Assembly: GCA_028564675.1 (NCBI GenBank)
Contig: JAOVVO010000326.1
Span: 21,502 to 85,501, forward strand
Length of the DNA stretch: 64,000 nt
Origin: Onchocerca lupi
Lineage: Eukaryota > Nematoda > Chromadorea > Rhabditida > Onchocercidae
Direction: 5' to 3'
Shown one piece after another: positions 11,713 through 23,636 of the stretch. Below the pieces are notes generated by a model. The model was not told where the DNA came from, did not search any database, and worked only from the letters and a program-made list of their open reading frames with translations. Position numbers and translations under genes: made by a program. Position 1 is the stretch's first letter; each line of letters opens with the position of its first letter.

Positions 11713-14581
11713 AATTAAGCCGAAGAAATCATGAGATATGAAAATTTAGCCAAAATATACGAGTAATATCATAAATTCTTATCAGTAGGTTCATGTCATA
11801 TAAACCGTCATATTTTTTTTTTTTTTTTGCACTTTGTCCGGGAAAGATTGATTTCAATAGTTATTACGTCTGTTATTGAGAGAAATACAACACACGAATT
11901 TTAAGAAAAGGGCTAAACTGAAGTAGTATTTTGTGTCTTTTTGAATGAATACTATGAAATAGACATTCTATTAAATTTACTTCTATTAATCCTTCCTGAA
12001 TTTATGGCTAAATTTAAACAAACATTCAAAAATAATTTGAGAACGATTCTTTTGTTTTTGCAACTAATTTTCCTTTAACGAACTTTCCTCCATTAGTTTA
12101 TCAAATTAAGTTATTCTTGCTTTTTCCGTTTGCTTTTTCCTTTCATTTTTTATCTTTTTCCTCCTCTTTAATTTAAAACTTAAAGATACTTTATTTTTTC
12201 TAAAACATACTTTAGTTCTAAATTTTATTCTCTATAGTGTCTTTAACTATGTATTATTTATGAAAATTTTACTTATTCAGACTAATTGATCTGTTTCGAA
12301 TAATTTGTTCGAAAAGATATAAGATAAGATCACTCATTCATTTATTTTAGTTATTCGGAAAAATATTCAATTTTTTGTTCAAAAATTTCCTTTTAGTATT
12401 ATTTAATAGTTGAATTTGTCTAAAGTATTGAGGAAAAAAATAATAATTGAATAAAGGAATTACAATCAAAAGAAAAAACTGATAATTTTGGAAACTGTAA
12501 ATAAATAATTAATTTGTCGAACTAAATAAAACTAATAGATTTATAGATTTTTAGGTGCGGAAAAATACTGACAAAAATGAGTTCAAATTTTTATTATTTC
12601 ATAATTACAGGAATATGAGAATGTTCTCTAAGTTGTATAAAATTATGAGATCGATTTGGTTAACAAATTTCATCAAATAAATCGATCTCAAAATTTCATA
12701 AACTTAAAGAATATTCATTTTTAATACTTATAGATAAATTCTTACTAAAATGCAATTAATACTTCATTGTGATTTGGAAGAAAAAAAAAATATTCCACAC
12801 TTATAAAAATTTAAAACTTCGGACTTCAATTATTATTAATGAAAAGCTTTTTAAAGTGATCAAATTTTTTTCTCATAAAAATGTTTTCATTGAATAAAAT
12901 TTATTATATTTTGGAACTTTTCATATTAATTAAATTCTATTAAAGTATTCATTATATTTTAATATGTGTTAACAATTTTTTTTAATGTAAAGATAATAAA
13001 TTATTGAAATTTTTGAATATATCATTGACTGAAAATATTTGTTACCATAAATTTTGATACAAAAAATATGACGGGTAGTGATTTTTTGCTAAATAAATAA
13101 ATTGAAAGAACGAAAGAAAAAAATCTTTGAAAAAAAAGATGCGAAAAAAATTTGAAATCTATTTGTATAGAAGGAAGAAAGAAGCAAATGAGAATTTTCA
13201 ACTTGAGAAAAATATTATTTATATTAAATAATCAATAATCAAATTATTTATATTAAATAATGAAAATAGATAGGTTCAATTATTTAAATTCTTGTCCTTA
13301 ATTTATGTCAACATTATAAATGTTTATTTGTTTTTTAATAATTATATTCATTTTACAGGTCGGACATTCATAGAACAATTAATTTGAAAAAAAAAAAGAA
13401 AAAAGAAGTAGATCTAAATCCACTTTACAAATAAAATATTTAACAAAACAACTAACTTGAATAAAAAAGAAAATAATAATAAAAATTTAATATTGGAAAA
13501 CAAAAAAAAAAAAAAAAAATGAAAAAACACTTTGAGATGTTAATTTTTTCCTTTTCACGCAAAAATTTTATGATATTTTATTAATGATAATTTATATAAA
13601 TCTTAACTTATCCCGAAAAAAAGAAGATAAATATGTGAGAAAATTAAAAGTAAAAAAAGTATAATTTAAAAATGAGTCGCGAGAAAAAAAATTTATCAAC
13701 GTTTCAAAAACATTGCGAGCAACAACAAAACAACGCAAATTCCAAGAGTCTTTCCTTTTATTTGTGCCCTTTTTTTCTTAAATGACATCATAAATTATTT
13801 TGAAATTTTTAAAAGAAATTCAAAAGATACACAAACAAAAATGATTATAATTGGATTAACGAATCATTTCTGTTCATAAGATCAAGGATTATTATATCCA
13901 TAGGATTTGATATCACATTGATGAGGTCAAATAGTTGAATTAAAAAATTTGATCTTGCAGAACATTTGCCAGTTTCAGAGATTGACATTAGTTTAATTAA
14001 TTGGCTAATTAATTCCCCTGTGCTGACTAAAAAGGAAAAAAGTAAAGAAGGTAAAGTTCAAGAGGTCAGGCGTTCTTTTCTAATTAATGATTAAAATATA
14101 ATTGAAGCAACTTCTAATTTCAAACTTAATTTTCAATGCATTAATTTCAATTGTTGTATTGAAAATTTTGCAATAATTAAAATGATGGAATACAAACTTA
14201 TAAACTTTTCCATGAAATTTTTCAATTTTTTTCTATTTCAAATTTTTGATATAATTTTATTTTTACAATTTCAAACTTTTGATATTTAAAAAATTTGAAT
14301 GCATTCATTTTCATCATATTTATTCTTTTCTTTGCAAAAAACTACTGAAAACGATAATTACAAAAATGGCAAATTATTAAAATTAAATTAAAAACTGTTA
14401 CAACTTTCCGTTCTTCTAACACTTCGAATTAGTTTTGTATTAGAAGTTTTAGATACCAATGAAATAATTAGTTTGCAAGAAAATATTAACAAATTTAATC
14501 ATTTCATGATATTATTACAAAATATTCATCACAATGCCTGAATATTTCTATATTCATAAAATAAATCAACGGTTATTATGA
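10933..14581. other. tail-to-tail intergenic region between lin-5 and the GPCR
   Basis: About 3.65 kb of very AT-rich sequence. It would hold the 3' UTRs of both convergent genes. AATAAA occurs on the plus strand at 11544 and 11548, within reach of a long lin-5 3' UTR. The open frame at 11364-11552 has no recognisable domain and no splice partners. Several A/T runs occur (11686-11710, 11814-11828, 13502-13519). I see no further gene. Confidence 0.6.
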
Positions 14582-17500
14582 TTATACCATACTGCTATGT
14601 CCATCGATCATTAATCGTATTTCTTCCGAATTATCAGTAGTGATAACGATAGGTATATCACTGCGAGAAATATTATTTATAGTTGTAGAAGCAATATTAC
14701 TATCATCTTCAGCATCTTCACTCATAGTTTTTAACATTAATTCATCGATTAGATTATCACTGACCATCGTTAATCGTTTATCGCTATCATCCATCGTATC
14801 ATTTTCCGTTTTAATAATTGTTGGCAGTCTAAAAGTATTTTATAAAATAGTAATTTTCAATCAAATGTTTTGTTATTTTATAGCTAAAGAGAAAACATTT
14901 AAAGTTTCAAAATTTCAAAAACTACAATTTTTGCTCATTTAACCTAATTTTGGTAAATTTAATTCTCAAAAATTCTTTTTGAAAATCACAGAATTCTTAT
15001 AACATATTCAACAGATAAATTTCATGGAACTACTCTTTGCCGACAATTTTTTTTAATTACCAATTAAAAAAAAAGCAAGTATAGATTAAGATTAATCAAT
15101 CAATTGGTCGATCTTAATTCTCTCCTTAATTTGATTAACTAACAAAATATTTGTAAAATAAACATTTATAGTTTGTCCCCATATCAGTTGCAATTTAAAT
15201 TTCAAAATTTATATGATAAATATTGAAATTCGAATTTATTTCAGAATTTTTTATATGCCGAATTTTCGAATGAATAAGTAAACATCTGCATGAATATTCC
15301 CTTTTTTATTTTTAAATTGGATTTCAGAAATATTGATTCCACTATTTTATAGATTTTATACTATTAATATCGTTTTTTTTTTTCAAACGAAGAAAAGAAA
15401 AATCTTATAATTATCTTATTTGCAAATATAAGATTTTAAAATTACTCCGTAATTTTCTATAAATCAATTTTGCGTGAATAAGTGAATATTTATAAAAACT
15501 GGCAGTTTGCTTTTTTAAGCTGAAAATATTTAGTCATTCTTTGCAAATAAACATTTTCTCCACTAATTTTACTAAAAAAAAATTATTATTCTTTTAATTT
15601 TTTAAATTGAATTTCAGAAATATTTCCTTCACTATTTCATGCGCATTCAACACATTAACATAATAATTTCAAAAGTTAGGAGAGAAAAAAATATTCTCTC
15701 ATTTTAAATTTTATCGAAACTAAATTTGACATTGCAAAAGTTGGTCATACAGTTAATTTAAAAATGAAATTTAGGGAGTGAAGGGAAAAGAAAGACAAGA
15801 AATTTTATCATTTTATTCTTTAACATACAATAAAAATAAGAAAAAAAGAAAAACAATAAAAATAAAAACAAAATATTCAACAAATACTAATTTCAAACGA
15901 ACAGATAATAGAGAAATCGATTGAAAATTTCAGGTAAAATTTCAGGTAACACAAATTGTTCGATCATCCTTGCTCTTTCTGTAACTTTCGCTCAATTCAA
16001 TTGTTACCGCATTTGTTGTTGATACAATTTGTTGGAGCGTTGTTGGTACTTGTTGGCTTAAAACTAATTTTGTTGAGCGAATATGATAAATTAAAAATTT
16101 TTTCTTTTCCTTAAACTTAAAATTTAATTGGCCAACTTTGTTTTGAAAATTAAGTAATTTTGAAGTATTTTATTTCTTTCTCTTTTTGGATAGAAATTTA
16201 TGTCATTTGAAAGAAGTTTTTAAACAATGAAATATTTCAAATAGCAACTGAAAATAGATAATTTTGAAAAAAAAAAAAAAAAACTGCCATTATGAATCGT
16301 TTTTTTTTTTTTCTTTTTTTAACTTTCCTTAAAATCAAAAGTATTAAATGTTAGCAAAGTAAAGAAAATGATAAAACAACATTATTGAAACAATTTGACT
16401 AGAAAAAGTTTAAACAGGAAAATTAGCACAGAGTGATGATAATTAGAGAGTGAAAAAAGTTTAGATTATCATTACGAGTGAGTGAAATCACGAATACTGA
16501 TAAATATTAGTACTGATTAAATTTAAAATGATAATCATGCAAAAAAAAAACGATAAAAGATAAAACAGATAGAATTGATAATAGCATAAAATGAAGCAAT
16601 TAATGAAATATAATATAAATAAGCAAGCTAATGTAAAAGTCGTAATTTGCGAAAAAAAAAAATTAAATAATAAATACAATCTATCTGATGATATTGCCAT
16701 GCAAATTAAAATCGATGAATTTGTTCTTGAACGTTGAAAAGATTAAAATTAATTAATTTAAAATTGAAATGATATATTAAAAGAGAATTGTAATCGTGAA
16801 TTGATAAGCTATCAAATTATTAATGATTTGTTAACAAAAAAAATTACTTGATTTTTCAATAAAATTTTATGTTATGTTTACACTTAAACAACATGCAACA
16901 ATTATTATACATAGATGAATTTTTGAACGATTAAATATATTATACAATAAAACTGAAATAAAAAATATTCAACTTTGATTTAAAAAATTCAAAAATTTTG
17001 TTTTTTCTAACTTCAAATTCTTTTTAGTATTGCATATTAATAGAGATTGTTATCATAGCTACATAATAACAGAATTAAAATGTTAAAAATTGAAATTTTT
17101 TTTCATAAAACTAATAACATTTAACTTTTTAGTATTAATAAAACGTATTTTTATTTCTATTTTTATGTTTTTTATAGATTAAATTATTGAATTCAAACAA
17201 TTTTAAAATTAGCAAATCCAAAATATTATTTCTGTCTTATTAAAAACTTCAAGATGAAATTCGAATTAAAATCCTATCAATTTTTTAATTAAATCATACT
17301 AAAAAAGAATCGAATTTCACGACCTTTGTTGCATACTGTTGTACAGCAAATTTCAACTTATAACTTAATTAGGTAATGAATTATTTAGAATATTCATTCT
17401 ATTCAAATTAACTATCCATAAACTTTTAGTGCAAATAATTATTAACGATTTTTTTTTCAGATTTAATGAAAACTTTAAACAAATTTTTCCAATTTTTCAA

Positions 17501-20500
17501 AGGAATTAGCAAAAACTGAAGAATTGTTTATTGCAATAGAATGTAACGGACATTTTACTTTTTGCAAAAATATAATTATTAAAGTTTAGAAGTTAAATAA
17601 TTATTTAAGCAATAAAAATTATTCATATATAAATTAATTAAAAAGCAGAAGAAAGTTATGCATGCAAATGTTAGTGAAATACCTTGAAAAATTGATAGAA
17701 CCATTAAAAGGTTTACTATCATATGTTGAAAAATACCTTCGTTTTGTGTATTGTGATATTGGATACATTGACTGACCTAAAAAAAAAGAAAAAAAAATTT
17801 CATTTTAAAATTTACGCAATAGTATTATTATAGTTATTAAAAAGTATTGAAACATTTAGAATTATTAAAAAATTTAGTGATGAATCATTCACTTATATTA
17901 TAACATCTTGCTTTTTTCAAAATTTGCATGATTTTTTTTATTTAATCAATACTTTTCGAAAGTATTCACTATTAGCATAATTAATCATTATTTTTTAGAT
18001 AAGTCACATGCATGCAAATCATTCTGAATTTTATCACATTTGAGAATATGGCTATTTTCAATATACTCATATTTCAAATATTTATTTTACGATTACTAAT
18101 TTTTATTCGCATCAATGACTCATTTAACTAATTTAATTACTTATTCTTATAAAAATGCACATGAAATTTGTAAAAATGTGAAAACAGAAATTTTAAAAAT
18201 ATAAATAATAATAAGATCGTAATTCTGTAAAACTTTTCAATTAAGGAAAAAAATTACCGAAAATCCGAGGTGGTTGTTTCATAGATCTACAGCGAATCAT
18301 GTGAAAACAGATTAGACGAATATTTGGATTAATTAAACAATAAAAATAGAAATTAAGTGCAAATTTGGTAAATTCCATTACATTGATAATGGCTCTAATT
18401 ATCTAAAATTTAAGAAAAATAGACGAAAATAGAAAAGAAATTAATGCGACTGTAAAATCAATTTGATTATGATTAATTCATTTATATTTTACTATTACTA
18501 ATATTTTACCTTTTTTATACAAACAATATTTATCACATAAAATTAATGAAACTTGTAATAATATAATTTTAATATTTATTTGCATCAATAACTCATTTAA
18601 TTAATTTATTTACACCTTTTTTGACCAACGATTTTCTCAAAATTTTCATTTACTTCACTTATTTATAAATATTAAATTATAAAATATAACGAGATCAAAT
18701 GTGATTTTAGATAAAAGATGCGATTTTTTACATTTTTGTACGGAAATTTATGATCAACGTATCATTATGATATTATTAGAAGTTATGCTAAAAGATTGCA
18801 TGTCGTGAATTCCATAAATATTCAAATTCTAAACTTTATGCAAATAAATATCAAAATTATAATAGCAAATATTACGAATTTCATTAATTTAATACTGCGA
18901 AATGCTGTTCATATGATAATTTTGCTTAATGAGATCAAAATAAATAATTGAATTAAAAATAAAAAGAACGGCTTACTTGAAAAGGAACATTAAAAGATTG
19001 TTTATCAGAAACGAATATTGTAAGTGGAGCAGCAGGTATTGTACAAACAAAAAATATAATTATTATTGAAAATAACAATTTAAATAATTGCTTCTCTTCC
19101 TGAAAAAGCTTCCTTTTTTACATTCGTAATATCTGAAACGTTTCAATTAACAGTGACAAACGTCTAAAATTTTGAAATTTACGTCAAGCACTTTTTGCTT
19201 CTTACATTATGTTATAGGAACAATAAAAAATAGTCAATTGAAATTTTACATTGACGTAAAATTATAAGAACAAAATACGTGAAATCTTGACGTTTGATGT
19301 AAAATCAAAATAAATAAGGAACGAAAAAATTAATGAAAACAAAATAAAAAGATAAATGTTGGCTTTTAAATGATAAGTAAACATTCGTGAATAATAATTC
19401 AATATGTAACATTTTAAATTTTCATACTGTTTTCAAATAAATGTGATAAAATATGACATTACTCAAATTTTTATAGCTTGTTGTTTTATCCAATTTGAAT
19501 TGAAATTTTAAATTAAAGTAACTGTAAAACCAACTCGTTCACTTCTCATTGAAATTTTTTGTTTATTAGAAGCAAGTCGTTTGAAGCGTTCCTTTTTAGT
19601 ACTTCGATATGTGATTAAAATTTTTGAATTAAAATAAGCAACTAGGACAAATGGTAGCAAACGGCTTATTGTTTCACGACACCATTCATATGCCGTATAC
19701 CAAGTTTCAATTTTACGATCGCATACAAGGAATCGACATGAACCAATTTCCGATGGTACCTATAAGTTTGAGAAATCTTATTTCGAACCGGCCATGCTTT
19801 CCGTAACTGGTCCAGCTAGTCTATATAAATAAAAATGTAAATGTTCGTTTGTTCAAAATGTTAAATCTACGAAACAAAAAGCGCCTATTTGAATGCAACG
19901 TTGTATGAAAATTTCAAATCAATCGGTGAAGAATTTGAAACGTTTTGTGGAAATGAATAACGAACATTTACATTTTTATTTATATAGATTGTCGTTTTAA
20001 CAAACTTATTTATAAATATTACAATTTTTCAAAATAGTTTTGTTTTTGCATATATGCTCATATCTGCTAAATAAAATTTTTGAAAAATTATGGAAAATGT
20101 AATTTAGCAATTTTCAAATAAAATTTATCATTTACAATTTTTTTTTATCTTTCCATTTATTTTCCTTCTTAGAACTTAAAATGATATTTGAAATTAATTT
20201 TAAAAAATCGATATGCATAAAAATAATTTGAAATTTTGAATTTAATAAAATAAAATTCTTTACAAACCTCATAAACAACTCTTTTCACAGCCCATGGAGC
20301 ATAGATACAAAAATTCATCACATAAGATATGCTTACTAACAATAAGCACATTTTCCGTCTCTTAAAAAACGAATCAATTATTGGATTTTTTTAATTAATT
20401 AGCGAGGTTAAAAAATGCCTCAGTTTAATATATTATTAGGTATATTATGAGGATATTCGAGAATTACTAAATACTGTATAATATATGAGGCAAAAATGCA

Positions 20501-23311
20501 TTAAAAGAAGAATACTTCAAATTTTATATCAAATGTTTAAAATATAAGTAATTGTTCACAGTTGTATTCATTAATTATTTTTTTTAATGTAGAAACAATG
20601 TAAATCAGATTCTATCATTTCTACATCAAACACGAATAATTAATAAGTGTGATCGAAATTTGAATATTTTAATTTGATTCCAAATAAATAATTAGAATTA
20701 AATATTTTAGGAAAAAATAACTTTTACAGGTCTGATATCAATAAAACTTTATCAGTAACATATCTGAGATAAGGATAATGAAAAGGATGACAAACGGCCA
20801 TATATTGACTCATTGTTAAAAATACCACAATCCAAACACTAGTACCCATAAATGCATTCACCTAAAAAATTCGTCATGAAATATTGTCCCGAAATTATTT
20901 GTGAAATTGTAATAATTTTTCGGAATAAAGTAGTAATGAATGCAAATTATAATCAACTAATTAAAAATGAAAAATTTCAAAATTTTTGCAAAATTTAAAG
21001 TTTCAAATTAATATACTGCATGGTTGTCTCCCTTTCTTTTGTCAAATTTTTCCAGCAAAATTTCATTTTTTTTTTCTGCGAAAAATGAATATTGAAATAA
21101 GCTAATAAATTATCTATGCTTTTTTGCAGTGAATTTTCAATGCCTAAATCTTATTGATAAATGATATGATCATATTTTATTGAAAAAGAAGTGATAAAAT
21201 AGTCGTAATTATCAGCGAATGTCGTAATTCATGTACGTATGTATTATGCATCCACATCATATTATAATCCGCATTATTTTTTTCTTATTTCATTTTATAA
21301 AAGAATTGATAAATTCATGGATACGTTGTTATAACAAGAAGAAAATCTAATATAAAATTAATATTAAATCAAAAAATTAAAATGAAATTAATATATGAAT
21401 AGAATAAAAGACGAAAAAAAAAAAACAAACAAACAAACCAATGGAAATCCAATATGAGCATAGTAAAATGCTGATGGATAAGAACAGAGGCGATAATTAA
21501 GCAACCATAATATCATTGGTATCACTGATAAAAGAGTTGACTAAAGAAATAAAAACGAATAATTTCGCTAAGTGATAAAAAATGATCACAAAAAAATTAA
21601 ATCAATCATTATTAAGTCAATGGATATTTTTTTTTCTTTTAATGACAAATCAATCAAATAATTTATCATTTTTTGATAATTTCTGCTAAATTATTGATAA
21701 AAAAAAGCTGCAAAAGTCGCGTTAATAGTCAAGCTAGTATTATAATAATCATTACTATTATCGCAAAAAATAACTATGATCGTAAAAGTAATAAATATTA
21801 TTGATAAAAAAAATTAACACTTCTTACTTTAAAATTTTTAATCTGAAAAAATTTTTAATTTCATTATTTGACCGTTTGCTTGAAAATTTATAAACTTGTT
21901 GCATATACTGTTTGATTTATGATAATTTAAAGCAAGCAATATTAAACTTTAAGTTTGCAATTTAAAAGAATTTCAAAACGAAAAAATGAAATGATTCTAC
22001 GGATTATATTTGGAAATATTTGCGAAAATGATAAGAAATACTAGAAAAAAACTTGCCAGATCAGTAATGGCAAGTAAGATGAGGTAGGTATAAATGATTG
22101 AAGATCGCTTAAATAATGAGCGTGTCAACGTTGCTACTGTCATTATATCACCTAGAAATTGGAATTATAATATTAATGAAATTATGAATCAATTGATATG
22201 AATATTTTAAAGGGAAAAAAAAAAAACTTTTCTTTTAATCTAGATTAAGAAAATAATTCATTTCTTTTCTTTTAAATTTTTATTCAAATTACGATTTTAA
22301 TTAGGTTAAATAAATGTGTTCTAAAAATTGTTCTGATAGTTTCAATGAAATCCTCAGAAATTTCTTTAAAAAGTTATTCTTCATCTAACTTGATATTTTG
22401 ACACATCCAAAAGTTTTTGAGGAATTAAAATGAAATTAATTTGATCCGAAAGTATATATTATATCTAAAAGTTTTTATTCGCACTAATTTATTAAAATAA
22501 ATTTTTTCTCTTTCTTTAATATAAAAATTTAAGCTTCTTATAATCTTTCTTGAATTTAATTCATGAAAATTTAATAATTAATGCTATTTGTATGATAAAT
22601 TATTTTATTAATTAGAATACTAAAATCGTATCAGTGCATCTTTGTAAAGAAAAAATAAGAAATTACACGATAATTTTAATTTTTTTTTCATTTTAGAATA
22701 TATAGTTTGTGAAAAATTAATCGGTTTTGAGATTTTACAATTACAATATTTTAAAACAACATGAATAATATGAAAATTGAATCTCATTTTGTCGGCTAAA
22801 TATTTTTATGAATATTTTATCTTTCTTACATCATATAATATTAATATTTATGTCACTTCATTCTATACTTTTCGATCATCTTTTTGATAATCTTTTCAAT
22901 TTTTTGTTACTTTTTTTAGAAAAATCTAATGAATGATGCAATTCGTATCATAGCAATTTCGTCAAAATTACATTATTAAAATTATCAATAATGACATTAA
23001 TGTATCTAAAAAAAATTAAGGAATCATTCAGAATTCAAGGGTTATACGATAATATCAACATTATTTTATTTTTGCATGCATAATTTTGCTAATCAAATTA
23101 GTTAAATTTGAATTAGTGATAACTTACCAATGATACCAAATGATATGATAACTGGCGCAATATAAGCATAAGTGATTTGGTTTACAAATGATACTCGATT
23201 TGCATCTGATGTACCATTAAGAATTAATTTTGTAAAATAAATTGAAGTAATAGCATCTTCGAGATCAGTCTCTTCAGATAAAAGTATGGAGCATAAAGTT
23301 TCAGATATCAT
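14582..23311 (-). CDS. rhodopsin-class peptide GPCR (FMRFamide/myosuppressin-receptor-like)
   Basis: Ten exons join in phase to 455 residues: 23311-23128 (ATG at 23311, in-frame TGA just upstream), 22151-22057, 21540-21439, 20861-20760, 20360-20268, 19759-19523, 19099-18977, 18402-18258, 17776-17737 and 14828-14582. The N-terminus carries an NGT glycosylation site. Helix 1 ends VIISFGIIGD. Helix 2 has LAITDL. Cys112 at the top of helix 3 and Cys200 or 205 in the second loop can form the usual disulphide. Helix 3 ends TMSQYMAVCHPF. Helix 6 has CTIP and helix 7 has NFYFY, the variant of NPxxY common in invertebrate peptide receptors. The tail is long and acidic. The overall pattern suits neuropeptide receptors. 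The DRY position reads SQY and the helix 1 Asn is Asp, both unusual. The second intron appears to use a GC donor. The ligand is unknown. Confidence 0.83.
19820..19988. mobile_element. 169 bp foldback/MITE-like element with perfect 30 bp inverted repeats
   Basis: The left arm at 19820-19849 (starting TCTATATAAATAAAAATG) is the exact reverse complement of the right arm at 19959-19988. The 109 bp core contains AATGCAACGTTGTATGAAAA and TTTCAAATCAATCGG. The same core, inverted, recurs near the right edge of the window. It sits in the GPCR intron between the exons at 20268 and 19759. No clear target-site duplication was recognised. Confidence 0.8.
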
Positions 23312-23636
23312 ACCCCTTGTTTGTTGATTATATCAGAAACTTTCGAACGAACTGAATTACTTAAATAAGTCCAGTAAAGAAATACAGCACTGCATATAAT
23401 ATTTTAGTAAAGGCATTCATTAATGATAGATCAATTTAATATTTAATAAAAATGAATTATATTCAAAAATTAGTAAATGTTCGATATCATCAATTCAGAA
23501 ATATTTCGTAGTACGCAGCAATGATATTAATGACAATGATAGCATTAGTGATTTTGATAAATAGATAAATGAATGAATTTAATCGAATAAATTGAATAAT
23601 ATTCAAATTTTGATAGAATAATGGATTAATTAATAA
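23312..23636 (-). other. 325 bp spacer between the PP2C stop and the GPCR ATG
   Basis: Both genes run on the minus strand. On that strand, TTATTTAAG and AATTCAG occur 50-60 bases before the GPCR ATG and could serve as cis- or trans-splice acceptors. No independent promoter motif is obvious. The short gap is compatible with a nematode operon, but compact promoters of this size also exist. Confidence 0.4.

Noticed and set aside
14640..14942. 100-codon plus-strand frame
   Set aside because: It is antisense to the last GPCR exon, and the hydrophobic peptide reflects the complementary strand.
18258..18402. Reading NPNIR in GPCR helix 7 as a broken NPxxY motif
   Set aside because: Alignment with peptide receptors places NFYFY, ten residues earlier, at the NPxxY position. 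NPNIR belongs to helix 8.
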